64,000 bases of DNA from Vibrio splendidus (GTDB lineage Bacteria > Pseudomonadota > Gammaproteobacteria > Enterobacterales > Vibrionaceae). How positions within the stretch are numbered: the first letter of the stretch is position 1; each line of letters begins with the position of its first letter. The notes beneath the pieces were generated by a model. That model had not been told where the DNA came from. It did no database searches and worked only from the letters and a program-made list of their open reading frames with translations. Both the position numbers and the translations under genes were made by a program. The DNA lies in NCBI RefSeq assembly GCF_024347615.1, contig NZ_AP025509.1:496001-560000 (forward strand), written 5' to 3'. Of this stretch, positions 53,706-62,930 are shown in pieces.

Positions 53706-55613
53706 TTAAGCGTAACAGGTTGTCCCCAAATAGTTTTGATTGATTAAACTGTGTTCGAATTCTTGGCTCGGCATTGGCCGCCCATAAAGGTAACCTTGGC
53801 CCACATCGCAGCCCTCGTTGATAATAAATTGCTCCTGAACTTCCGATTCTATACCTTCAATCGTGACTTTTAGGTCGAGCTTCTTCGCTATTTGGACAAT
53901 AGAACGAACGATTTCCGAGTCTTCGTGTGAGTTAAGCATCTGATCGATGAAGCTCTTATCAATTTTAATCGTATCGAACGGAAATTTCTTGAGATAACTG
54001 AAAGAGGCGTAGCCCGTCCCAAAGTCATCTAGTGACAATGTAACGCCAATGTCATGCAGCGATTCTAAGGTATTCTTGGCAACCACTTCATCGGCAATCA
54101 GGCCACTTTCTGTCACCTCGAGTTCCAAGAAGTGGGGTTCTAGGTGATAGGTTTCGAGTAGGTGAACCACTTGTTCCGCAAAGTGCACATTCTTGAGTTG
54201 AATTGCAGATACATTCACAGCCATCTTGAAATCTTCAACGTATTCGGACCACTCTTTCGCTTTTTCAATCGCATTACGCAAAACAAAGCTTCCGACTTCG
54301 AAAATCAAACCGTTTTGCTCGGCCATATGTATCAAGGTTTCGTTGGAGATATCACCTAAGACGGGATGGCGCCAACGTAGTAGGGCTTCAGCACCAACCC
54401 AACGATGCGTTAATGGACATACCTTAGGTTGAAAGTAGAGCATGAGGTCATCATTGCGGACAGCTTGAAGCAAATAACCTTCAATCTTATTGATGTGACT
54501 TTGTTGTTCAGTATGAGATTGAGAGTAGTAAGCGAATTTTTGCCCGGAATCTTTACAGGCGAGCATGGCTTCTGATGATTTCTGTAGAATACTTTCCGCA
54601 TCGTCTTCGTTGTCAGTAATCGCAATCCCGATAAACGCATGCAAATGTACTTTGTCACTGTCGATATCGAACTCTGAATGGCCGACTTTAACGAGCGTCT
54701 GGCAAAGTTCTTCTAGGCGTTGGTGCAAATCTTTTACGCTGAACGCCAGTACGAGATCGATAGAAGTAGGGCGTGCAGTTAGTACCTCGATATCAGAGAT
54801 ACTGTCGATACGTTTTCGGTATTCAACCAGCACTTGGTCTAACGCGTCATAGCCATATCGAGCCTGTATGCGCCTTCCATTCGTAAACCCTATATGAATC
54901 ACCGCAAATGAACTGTCCGTCAGCCTTTGCTGTGACGACAGTTTGTTATTTAGGCGAGACTCGAATGCGGTTCGGTTCAAAAAACCGGTGCCGATGTCAT
55001 GATTCTTTTGGAAGTTTATTTTTTGTTCAGCCGCTCTTCGCTTATCGATCTCTTGGTTTAAAGAATAATTGAGGCTCGCGAGATCTTTAGTGCGAGTGTA
55101 AACCCGGTTCTTTAAGTCACGATTCATTTGGGTGAGCTTAGCGTGCTGAAACAAGGTTTTAAGCTGGGATTCTATCGAGGTACGAAAGCTTTCTAATAGC
55201 TTGATATAGGTAGGTGTGTAGTGGTTCTCTTTCGAGTCCAAGATACAAATAGTACCGAACAATTCGCCGTTAGGCCAAAACAGCGGAATGCCACAATAAG
55301 AGATTAAGCCAAGCTTTGTGTCGGGGTTGTTTTCCCAATCAGGATCGGCAAGCGCATTGGGCACCACAAGCTGTTGCTGAGATTCCATCACCGTTTCGCA
55401 GTAAAGCCCATTTCCTAAGGTCTCAGAATCGCCTTTGTTGTAAGGGTTATCCTCACTGCGGCTGGTAGAGAAAACTTCAATGTAGTTGGTGTGAACGCGC
55501 ATGATAAGTGCAGCGGGAACTTCAGTGATTTGAGCCAAGAGGTCGACAATATTCTGCCAACTGGAGGCCATATCGTCAGGGATATCTAAGTCTATCGTTT
55601 TTATCTTCTTCAT
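53706..55613 (-). CDS. GAF - degenerate GGDEF - EAL protein
   Basis: The 635-aa protein has a GAF domain (about 20-165; GLISYCGIPLFWPNGELFGTICILD), a coiled coil, a GGDEF domain and an EAL domain. Where GGDEF should stand the sequence is ARPTSIDLVLAF, so synthase activity is unlikely. The EAL part keeps EALLRW, NVSAIQL, DDFGTGYASFSYL and EGIES, so it should degrade cyclic di-GMP. The GAF domain probably senses a small ligand or redox state. CGGAG precedes the ATG at 55613. Confidence 0.9.
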   Translation of the reverse strand: MKKIKTIDLDIPDDMASSWQNIVDLLAQITEVPAALIMRVHTNYIEVFSTSRSEDNPYNKGDSETLGNGLYCETVMESQQQLVVPNALADPDWENNPDTKLGLISYCGIPLFWPNGELFGTICILDSKENHYTPTYIKLLESFRTSIESQLKTLFQHAKLTQMNRDLKNRVYTRTKDLASLNYSLNQEIDKRRAAEQKINFQKNHDIGTGFLNRTAFESRLNNKLSSQQRLTDSSFAVIHIGFTNGRRIQARYGYDALDQVLVEYRKRIDSISDIEVLTARPTSIDLVLAFSVKDLHQRLEELCQTLVKVGHSEFDIDSDKVHLHAFIGIAITDNEDDAESILQKSSEAMLACKDSGQKFAYYSQSHTEQQSHINKIEGYLLQAVRNDDLMLYFQPKVCPLTHRWVGAEALLRWRHPVLGDISNETLIHMAEQNGLIFEVGSFVLRNAIEKAKEWSEYVEDFKMAVNVSAIQLKNVHFAEQVVHLLETYHLEPHFLELEVTESGLIADEVVAKNTLESLHDIGVTLSLDDFGTGYASFSYLKKFPFDTIKIDKSFIDQMLNSHEDSEIVRSIVQIAKKLDLKVTIEGIESEVQEQFIINEGCDVGQGYLYGRPMPSQEFEHSLINQNYLGTTCYA

Positions 55614-55723
55614 ATGACTCCGAGTCAATTATGCTAAATGCATCAACACATCCTGTGTTAATTAAGATGAACCAAATAAACTGTGAATCTTACATTTACT
55701 AAGTATAAGAAATGTTGCACAAA

Positions 55724-55751
55724 AAAACCTCTGCAATTTTGCAGAGGTTTT
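55724..55751 (-). terminator. Terminator of fabV
   Basis: AAAACCTCTGCAA and TTGCAGAGGTTTT form a 13-bp stem around two bases; TTTTTTTG follows on the minus strand. Confidence 0.9.
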
Positions 55752-55791
55752 CAAATGTGAATCTGGGTCTCAGTAATGAGATAAGTTTCGA

Positions 55792-56991
55792 TTAAGGCTT
55801 TAACTTTATAAAATCATCAGTGTTAAGTTTCTCTTTATAGTCTACCGACGGCTGAGCAAAACCGTTCAACTGTAAAAACTCTTCTTTGAATCCTTGATAG
55901 TCGCCAATTGCTTGGAAGTTGTTTTCATCCATAGCTTCAAGTAGCTCAGTTACATGAGCTTGGGTTTCTGGATCGAGTTCCCATTCATCCATACGAATTA
56001 GGCGTTCGCCGTCCAGAGGGACTTTTGATTGACCATAGAGTTTGCTATTAAAAAGACGCTGCATTTGTTGGATACAGCCTTCGTGCGTCTCTTTCTCTTT
56101 CATCACTTTATATAAAGCGAGCAGATAGGGGCTTAACCCCGGAATGAATACACTGGCTTTGGTGACGAGTGCCTTACACACAGTCGCGTAGGCATTACCG
56201 CCGAAGTTTGCTAGTTCAAGGTTCAGCGCATGGCTGGTTTGATGAAGGTCTATTTTAGCGCGCCCCAAAGTGCCGTCTAAGTAAATAGGGTGCGTAACTT
56301 CTGGACCAACATAGGAAAATGCGATGGTTTTACAACCAGGGGCAATGGATTCAGCGTTGATGAGCTCATCTATCCACTGTTCCCAATCTTCGCCGCCCAT
56401 GACTTTAAGTGTACTTTCGGCTTCTTCTTCCGTCGCTGCAGCAAGTGTGTTTGTCACCCAGTTGTCGTGCTCTAGCGAGATAGTCGCGCCGGTAACGCTT
56501 TCACCAATAGGCTTAATGGCAGAACGCCAAAGCTCATCAGGATTTGGCTTAGGTCGAACGCCAGCCGCTAAGCTATAGATAATCAGATCCACTTCACCTT
56601 CGAAGTAGGTTTCAATGGCTTCGACAACTTGTGTACGTGTTTCTTGTGAAAATGCATCGCCAACGATGTTGATAGCAGTGCGTTGCTCTCGTTCGGCTTC
56701 TTTCTTGAAGTAGATGTTGTTGTACCAACCAGCACTACCGAGGGACTTTTCGTTAGGACCGCGCTCGAATGAGACGCCGATGGTGTCAGCTTTTGCACCG
56801 CCAAAGGTCACGGCAATACGAGCTGCAAGGCCGAAGCCTGAGGAAGCGCCGATAATCAGTACTCGTTTAGGGCCATCTTTGATTTGCGGCGCACTCTTAA
56901 CAAACTTGATTTGTTGCTTTACGGCTTCTTGACAGCCAAGAGGGTGAGCGCTTTTGGCTACCACACCCTTGATAATAGGTTCGATCAGCAT
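55792..56991 (-). CDS. fabV: Enoyl-ACP reductase FabV
   Basis: The 399-aa protein has the FabV cofactor motif GASSGFGLAARIAVTFGG (48-65) and the extended catalytic Tyr-x8-Lys (Tyr237 and Lys246 in HPIYLDGTLGRAK). FabV reduces enoyl-ACP with NADH in the last step of each fatty-acid elongation cycle and is naturally resistant to triclosan. The sequence looks more like the second FabV of Vibrio species than the V. cholerae enzyme, so another enoyl reductase is likely elsewhere. Single-gene unit. Confidence 0.92.
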   Translation of the reverse strand: MLIEPIIKGVVAKSAHPLGCQEAVKQQIKFVKSAPQIKDGPKRVLIIGASSGFGLAARIAVTFGGAKADTIGVSFERGPNEKSLGSAGWYNNIYFKKEAEREQRTAINIVGDAFSQETRTQVVEAIETYFEGEVDLIIYSLAAGVRPKPNPDELWRSAIKPIGESVTGATISLEHDNWVTNTLAAATEEEAESTLKVMGGEDWEQWIDELINAESIAPGCKTIAFSYVGPEVTHPIYLDGTLGRAKIDLHQTSHALNLELANFGGNAYATVCKALVTKASVFIPGLSPYLLALYKVMKEKETHEGCIQQMQRLFNSKLYGQSKVPLDGERLIRMDEWELDPETQAHVTELLEAMDENNFQAIGDYQGFKEEFLQLNGFAQPSVDYKEKLNTDDFIKLKP

Positions 56992-57072
56992 AAATAACCT
57001 TACAGTTAACGGTGATATGCACTCAGGCTAACGTAAAGCTGTGTAAAATTTATTGAGCTAGACCATTAAAAC

Positions 57073-57690
57073 TTAAAGATACTGATATAATTCTTCGGCG
57101 ACGAATTCCGCGATCCAAGGTTGAGCTTCTGGTTTTGGATGCAGTCCGTCGTTCATCATCCACTCAGGTTTAAGGATGATATGCTCTAGGAAAAACGGCA
57201 AAAGCGGCACATTTTGTTGATCAGCAAGCGCTGCAAAAACGTACTCAAATTGCTGGTTGTAACGCTTACCGTAATTCGGTGGGATTTTAATCTGCATCAT
57301 AATTGGCTTGGCGCCCGCAGCTTTTATCTGCTCAATGATTTGATCAAGGTTTGCAGACATCAGCTTAGGTGGGAAGCCACGAAGGCCATCATTTGCACCG
57401 AGTTCGATAAGAACAGTGTCTGGAGCATGTTCTTCAAGCAATTGTGGTAAACGAGCTAACCCGTTGCCGGTTGTGTCACCTGAAATACTGCCGTTAACCA
57501 CGGTAACTGTTTTGTCATGCTTCGCTAATGCGTTTGGCAATAGACTTGGCCAACTCTGTTTGATGTCCATGTTATAACCAGCACTCAAGCTATCACCAAG
57601 TACCAGTAACTTAGAATCTAACTCGGTATCTTGAGCCAAAGAAGCGGTTGAAAATATAATAAAGAATAAAAAGGAAATTAGTCGAGTCAT
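57073..57690 (-). CDS. tesA: Acyl-CoA thioesterase I / lysophospholipase L1 (GDSL family)
   Basis: The 205-aa precursor has a signal peptide (MTRLISFLFFIIFSTASLAQ) and the GDSL block LVLGDSLSAGYN with Ser34, the GANDG block and DGLHP near the end with the catalytic Asp-x-x-His. TesA hydrolyses acyl-thioesters and esters in the periplasm. The ATG at 57690 gives the best signal peptide, although a start five codons earlier is open. Its start codon overlaps that of the divergent ybbA. Confidence 0.92.
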   Translation of the reverse strand: MTRLISFLFFIIFSTASLAQDTELDSKLLVLGDSLSAGYNMDIKQSWPSLLPNALAKHDKTVTVVNGSISGDTTGNGLARLPQLLEEHAPDTVLIELGANDGLRGFPPKLMSANLDQIIEQIKAAGAKPIMMQIKIPPNYGKRYNQQFEYVFAALADQQNVPLLPFFLEHIILKPEWMMNDGLHPKPEAQPWIAEFVAEELYQYL

Positions 57691-58363
57691 GCATACATCC
57701 ATCATTAAAGCAGAAGCTGTTTCGAAGACAGTGTCTACTAATCAAGAACATTTAACAATCCTAGAGCACGTCGATATTGATATTCGTGAAGGTGAAACTG
57801 TCGCGATTGTCGGCACATCTGGCGCAGGCAAATCAACCCTAATGACGTTGCTTGCAGGGCTTGATGTCCCAACGAAAGGCGAAATCAGTTTATTAGGGCA
57901 GCCGCTTTCACAGCTTGATGATGAGGCAAGGGCTAAGATCCGCAGTGAATCGGTAGGGTTTGTATTTCAAAGCTTCTTATTAATTCCAAGCCTTTCTGCG
58001 CTGCAAAATGTCACGCTTCCTTGTTTACTTAAAGGTGAAGACGAAGACATCGAACGTGCGACGGCTTTGCTTGAATCAGTGGGCTTAAAAGACAGACTTG
58101 ACCACCTGCCATCTCAGCTATCAGGCGGTGAACAACAAAGGGTCGCTTTAGCTCGCGCTTTTATGATCAAGCCAAAAATCCTTTTTGCTGACGAACCCAC
58201 AGGCAACCTAGACCAACAAACGGCAGCCAAAATTGTCGAGTTGTTGTTTGAGTTGAACTCATCACATGGCACAACGCTTGTTCTAGTGACGCATGATCCT
58301 AAACTCGCACAACGTTGCCAACGAACACTTAAGATGCATGTCGGTCAGATAGAGGAAGTCTAA
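57689..58363 (+). CDS. ybbA: ABC transporter ATP-binding protein (YbbA, LolD-like)
   Basis: The 224-aa ATPase has Walker A GTSGAGKST (42-50), the Q-loop, signature LSGGEQQRVALARA, Walker B ILFADEPTGNLD and the His switch THD. It belongs to the LolD/MacB/FtsE branch, which works with FtsX-type permeases; the permease gene starts one base after its stop. The tesA-ybbA-ybbP order is the same as in E. coli. Confidence 0.93.
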   Translation: MHTSIIKAEAVSKTVSTNQEHLTILEHVDIDIREGETVAIVGTSGAGKSTLMTLLAGLDVPTKGEISLLGQPLSQLDDEARAKIRSESVGFVFQSFLLIPSLSALQNVTLPCLLKGEDEDIERATALLESVGLKDRLDHLPSQLSGGEQQRVALARAFMIKPKILFADEPTGNLDQQTAAKIVELLFELNSSHGTTLVLVTHDPKLAQRCQRTLKMHVGQIEEV

Positions 58364-58364
58364 A

Positions 58365-60803
58365 TTGAATTCATCAAACGGACTGAATAAGCGCCTGTTC
58401 TCATGGAGTGTCGAAGAGATTCGACACGGTCAGTTGTGGCCAGTTTCCATAGCATTAACACTGATCATTGCGTGTGTTTTTGCATTATCGGCATTGGCCG
58501 AACGTATGGAGCAGGTGATTGTTAAACAAGGCAAAGATGCGCTTACTGCCGATAGTGTGTTTATCTCAGCAAACCCAATCCCGCAACCCTTGCTAGACCT
58601 CACTCAGGTTGAACAGTTAGAAAGCTCTCAGTTGACCCGTTTTTCAACCATGGCATTCAGTGATAACTCTATGCAGCTAGTGACGGTGAAAGCGGTTGAA
58701 AGTAATTATCCATTACGCGGTGAAATGATTTTAGAGGGTGCTGATAAAGCATCAAGTAACCATGTTGAGCCAGGTGAGCTTTGGTTAGACGAGCGTATAT
58801 TTGCGCAGCTAGAGGTTGAAATTGGTGACAATGTCACTATTGGCGATGCCGATTTAACGATAACAGGGCGCATCACCCAAGAGCCAGGCTTGAGCTTTAA
58901 CCCATTCCAACAAATGCCTGCTGTGCTAATTCATACCAGCGATATCGAGGCCACTGGAGCTATTCAACCGGGCAGTCGTGTAAGCTTTAGGCTGTTTCTA
59001 AACGGTGATGATACAAAACTGAAAGCCGCGCAAGACAGCGTAGAATTAACACCAAGCGATCGCTGGCGCACGCAAGACTCTGCGAGTCGTACTAACGACA
59101 TGTTCGAGAGCACAACTCAATATCTTTCTCTAACGGTTGCTATCGTTGTGATCATGGCGGCGACCACTTTGGTACTTACGTGCCAGCATTATGTTGCGAG
59201 TCGCCGTAAAACCATTGCGATGCTTAAAAGTTTGGGGGCGAGTAAGCAATGGATCATTAAATGGTTGTTTGTACAGGTGTCTCTGTTAGTGGTCATCGGC
59301 GCTGTACTTGGAATTACAATAGGGGTCGGCTTAGAGTTTCTACTTCGTATACCTTTAGGTGATTTGTTGCCAACACCACTTCCTAGCTATGGTATTGAAC
59401 CTGTCATTTTGGCGATTTTATCAAGCATCCTCATTGGTGTGCCTGCTCTTGGTATTCCGTTAACTGGCTTGGTCAATACCTCGGCAATCAGCGTGATTCA
59501 ATCAAGTCATCAGTCCAATGAAAGCTATAAGAAATACCTGTTGTTGCTGGTGCCTATTATTCCAATGATGCTGATGTACGGCGATAACCTGTTGGTATGG
59601 ATAGTTCTAGCGGGTATCGCTTGCCTGTTCTTAGTGCTCGCGATTGTCAGTACGCTTGTTCTGCGTTTGGTCGGCAAGCTGCCGACGTCGACATCTATGC
59701 GCTTGGCATTGAGCCGAATTAATCGCACACCATTAGCAACAGGGATTCAATTTGGTTCTTTAGCGCTGTCTTTGATGCTGCTATCGATCATATGGCTAGT
59801 GAGAAGTGACTTGCTGTCGGATTGGCAGCAAACCTTACCTGAAAACGCGCCAAATGCGTTTGCGCTGAATATTGCGAGCTATGAGAAAGACAGTTATCTC
59901 GAGACGATTGATGCAAACGCAGTAGAGCGTACTCAAGCGTTTCCAATTATACGAGGAAGACTCACAACCATTAACGGCGTTGAGGCGAAAAAATACAGCG
60001 AGACCTCAGAAGAAACAGATGCACTAAGCCGCGAGATCAACTTCACATGGGGAGATAGCCTGCCTGAGTATAATGAAGTGTTAGAAGGCAGCTGGACACA
60101 AGAGCAGGGCGTATCTGTAGAATCCGATGTCGCGGAGCAGCTGGGTCTAAAGATTGGCGATGAGTTATCGTTCACAATCAACAGCCAGAATGTCTCTGCC
60201 AAGGTGAACAGCATCCGAAAAGTAGAGTGGCGAGAAATGAAGCCGAATTTCTACTTCATATTTACGCCAGATGTTTTGAGCTCTATTCCTTCTACTTGGC
60301 TCGTGAGCTTCCGACTGGAAGAACAACATAATCAGATGCTCAACGAACTCTCTCGAAATCACCCAACCGTGAGTTTGATGGATATTCGTAAGATGGGTAG
60401 CAAGATCCAAGAGTTGCTCAAACAGATTGTTTGGTCGATAACCGTACTTGCGGCTTTGGGTGTGGTAGCAGGGTTGTTGCTAATCTTTACTCTGTTGCGA
60501 TTGAGCTTGTCTCAAAGACAACAAGAGATACGTTTGTATCGCACTCTAGGTGCGAGTAAGAAGCGAATTCTCAACACTATTTGGTGTGAATACGGGTTAA
60601 TGGCGTTAGTGGCTGGCTCTATTGCTGCGATGGGTTCTGAGCTCAGTGTCGCAGGGGTAATGAACTTTGGGTTCGAGTTAGAACCTTCACTCCACCCAAT
60701 GCTATGGATAGCGCTACCCGTGCTAACGTTTATCACATTGGCCGCGGTAGTGAATAGCTTAATCAAACGTTTGTTGGCACCAGTAAACAAGGATTTTGGC
60801 TAG
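58365..60803 (+). CDS. ybbP: FtsX-type ABC permease (YbbP)
   Basis: The 812-aa protein has ten membrane segments in three groups and two large periplasmic domains, with FtsX domains near 260-390 and 690-800 (AATTLVLTCQHYVASRRKTIAMLKSLGASKQWI; LRLSLSQRQQEIRLYRTLGASKKRI). Together with YbbA it forms a mechanotransmission-type ABC complex; relatives extract or release envelope lipids or proteins. The start is a TTG one base after ybbA. Confidence 0.9.
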   Translation: MNSSNGLNKRLFSWSVEEIRHGQLWPVSIALTLIIACVFALSALAERMEQVIVKQGKDALTADSVFISANPIPQPLLDLTQVEQLESSQLTRFSTMAFSDNSMQLVTVKAVESNYPLRGEMILEGADKASSNHVEPGELWLDERIFAQLEVEIGDNVTIGDADLTITGRITQEPGLSFNPFQQMPAVLIHTSDIEATGAIQPGSRVSFRLFLNGDDTKLKAAQDSVELTPSDRWRTQDSASRTNDMFESTTQYLSLTVAIVVIMAATTLVLTCQHYVASRRKTIAMLKSLGASKQWIIKWLFVQVSLLVVIGAVLGITIGVGLEFLLRIPLGDLLPTPLPSYGIEPVILAILSSILIGVPALGIPLTGLVNTSAISVIQSSHQSNESYKKYLLLLVPIIPMMLMYGDNLLVWIVLAGIACLFLVLAIVSTLVLRLVGKLPTSTSMRLALSRINRTPLATGIQFGSLALSLMLLSIIWLVRSDLLSDWQQTLPENAPNAFALNIASYEKDSYLETIDANAVERTQAFPIIRGRLTTINGVEAKKYSETSEETDALSREINFTWGDSLPEYNEVLEGSWTQEQGVSVESDVAEQLGLKIGDELSFTINSQNVSAKVNSIRKVEWREMKPNFYFIFTPDVLSSIPSTWLVSFRLEEQHNQMLNELSRNHPTVSLMDIRKMGSKIQELLKQIVWSITVLAALGVVAGLLLIFTLLRLSLSQRQQEIRLYRTLGASKKRILNTIWCEYGLMALVAGSIAAMGSELSVAGVMNFGFELEPSLHPMLWIALPVLTFITLAAVVNSLIKRLLAPVNKDFG

Positions 60804-60829
60804 TCTCTAGCGAGATCTCACAAATGCTT

Positions 60830-60904
60830 AAAACGGTCTAAAAGTGACATTATTTATATTTAGTCATGCACTATTTATAAGGCGTCGCTTTAGACCGTTT
60901 TTTA
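60830..60904 (+). terminator. Long-loop terminator after ybbP
   Basis: AAAACGGTCTAAAAGTGAC (60830-60848) pairs with GTCGCTTTAGACCGTTTT (about 60884-60901) with small mismatches around a loop of about 35 bases, and T follows. Confidence 0.7.
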
Positions 60905-61053
60905 TTTGACCAATGCGTAGCACAAGTAACGAATATCGCACCTTAATTTTCCAATTTTTTAGTGTTTTTTAAAACTAATCGCACAATAATGCCGATTTAA
61001 TGAACAGCGGTTAGTCCCTGTAAACAAAGGGTTTGCGCAACTTAGCAAGAACG

Positions 61054-61098
61054 TTATCAACAGTTATCCACAAAAACGGTGGATAACTTTAGGGATAA
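61054..61098. other. Cluster of DnaA-box-like sites
   Basis: TTATCAACA (61054-61062), the consensus TTATCCACA (61064-61072), its inverted near-copy read as TTATCCACC on the minus strand (61078-61086), and a further GGGATAA (61092-61098) lie in 45 bases. AGTTATCCAC and GTGGATAACT also make a 10-bp dyad. The surrounding 60905-61334 region has no other gene that I can support. Confidence 0.6.
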
Positions 61099-61334
61099 GT
61101 TAACATCTATGTTTTAAGAGTACGGATGTAGCCTTTATGTGGCGTCACTTAGGACAATTTTGACTGTTAGAATAACCTTTAAAACTCTATCTGGAGTTAT
61201 TGAGTCAAGAGATTATTTATGTTTTTTACATAGATATTAAATCCCACTTAACTAAGACCTTGATAAAAATGTGTTTTAATTCATCGCAGAACAAAAGTAG
61301 AATAGCGGCAGTTAATCTTATTCTACAGAACACG

Positions 61335-62789
61335 ATGAACCACAACAAAACGGATACAAATCAGCCTTCTATTGCCATTGTTGGTGGTGGTATTGCCGGA
61401 ACAACAAGCGCGATTCACTTTAGTGAGTTGGGTTTTAAGGTCACTATCTTGGAAAAAGGGCCGAGTTTGGTTAATGGTCCACCAATTTGCCACCTGCACG
61501 CTGGCGGCAATTTGTATCGAGATATTTCTGTAGAGCAGTGTCTTCAGTTGCTCACTCAGTCAATTGATACCGTCCGCTTGTTTCCCCACACGATCAATAT
61601 TCGTCCGACAATTATCGCTGTTCCACACAGTGATGGTGGAGAGCCGTTGGATCTACTTCCGCGTCTAAAGATAATCAAGAACGCTTATGCTGAGCTTGTT
61701 AATCAAGATAAAAGTAACCAAGTGCTTGGTAAGCCTGAAGAGTATTACAAGCTGTACAGCAAAGAAGAGTTACTAGCACTTGCTACCCAAACACAGCCTC
61801 TGAAACCAACATCGCTTGATGATTGGTGTATTCCTTTCGCTAAACATACGGATCTAGAAACCCTTAAGTATCCTGTTGCTATGGTTCAAGAGTATGGCTG
61901 GAGCGTATTCCGCTTATCTGCAACCGCTCAACTGTCTTTGGGGCAACAATCGAATTGCTCAGTATTAACCAACAGCCGATTGCAATCTGTTGAATCGTTA
62001 GAGCAAGGCTGGTCTTTGACTTATACAGACGCTGAGAACCAAAGCTGTCATCTAACGACCGACTACTTGATTAATGCAAGTGGCTTTGAGACGGGCATCG
62101 TGGATGACTTTGTCGGTTCTAAGCAACAAAGGCTTGTTGAGTTCAAAGCCGCATACGTTACAGAGTGGCCGTATTCGCAAGAATGCAAGGAAGAGTGGCC
62201 AGAGGTTATCTTCCATGGCCCGAGAGGCACACCGCAAGGCATGGCTCAGTTAACACCGTACGCTGATGGTGTATTCCAACTTCACGGTATGACAGAAGGG
62301 ATTACTCTGTTTGAGGGTGGGCTTGTTTCATCGTCAACAGATTCATCACAGCCTCAGCTGCCTTCTAAGCTTCTTAAGAAAATCGTATCAGGTTGGAGTG
62401 AAGAGCAGCTTGAATTAAGAACTCGCGCTGCGATAACGCATATGTCTCAGTTCATCCCAAGTTTTAGCTCTGCACTGGTAGGTGGTAAGCCTCTGTTCGG
62501 AGCACAGCAGATTCCGGGAACCGATCCGAGCTTAAGAGCTTCAGACGTTTCATTCTGTGGTGATCGCTATGCTCGACTTGAAGTAGTCAAAGCCTCCTCA
62601 ACCCTAGAGGCTGCACAAAAGGTCGCTGAGCATTGGTTTGATGTCGCAGAGTCAGTATCGATTGAAGATACACACTCAGTGACAATGTCACTTAATCTAA
62701 GTGATATTGAGAATAGAGCGATAGATTTGACACAAGAACGTGGATACCCAGAAGCCCTTGCAAAGGTATCAGGCCAAGATCACGCTTAA
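61335..62789 (+). CDS. FAD-dependent oxidoreductase
   Basis: The 484-aa protein begins with a Rossmann dinucleotide motif (IAIVGGGIAGTTSAIHFSELGFKVTILEK) and has later FAD-binding signatures (DYLINASGFETG; DVSFCGDRYARLE). It is a DAO-type flavoprotein; the substrate (amino acid, amine or other) is not evident. The start is uncertain: the ATG at 61335 places the motif normally, while a TTG at 61200 with GGAG before it would add 45 residues. Confidence 0.78.
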   Translation: MNHNKTDTNQPSIAIVGGGIAGTTSAIHFSELGFKVTILEKGPSLVNGPPICHLHAGGNLYRDISVEQCLQLLTQSIDTVRLFPHTINIRPTIIAVPHSDGGEPLDLLPRLKIIKNAYAELVNQDKSNQVLGKPEEYYKLYSKEELLALATQTQPLKPTSLDDWCIPFAKHTDLETLKYPVAMVQEYGWSVFRLSATAQLSLGQQSNCSVLTNSRLQSVESLEQGWSLTYTDAENQSCHLTTDYLINASGFETGIVDDFVGSKQQRLVEFKAAYVTEWPYSQECKEEWPEVIFHGPRGTPQGMAQLTPYADGVFQLHGMTEGITLFEGGLVSSSTDSSQPQLPSKLLKKIVSGWSEEQLELRTRAAITHMSQFIPSFSSALVGGKPLFGAQQIPGTDPSLRASDVSFCGDRYARLEVVKASSTLEAAQKVAEHWFDVAESVSIEDTHSVTMSLNLSDIENRAIDLTQERGYPEALAKVSGQDHA

Positions 62790-62819
62790 AATTGCGCTGA
62801 TTCACCTAGCGTTTAAATC

Positions 62820-62906
62820 ATGATGGCCTTACCAAAAAAATCTAGCTTGCTGCAAACAGTAAGTTGGATTTTTAGTTTATACGTCTTACTCATGTTCTTA
62901 ATTTAA
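62820..62906 (+). CDS. Possible small membrane protein, 28 aa
   Basis: Two consecutive ATG codons open MMALPKKSSLLQTVSWIFSLYVLLMFLI: a basic head and one membrane segment. No clear Shine-Dalgarno is present, so translation is doubtful. Confidence 0.3.
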   Translation: MMALPKKSSLLQTVSWIFSLYVLLMFLI

Positions 62907-62930
62907 GTGGCTTTTATCTACAGGGGCGCA

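Noticed and set aside
61020..61110. Chromosomal replication origin
   Set aside because: Several DnaA-like boxes are present, but there are no origin neighbours (dnaA, mnmG, rctB, parAB) and no iteron array.
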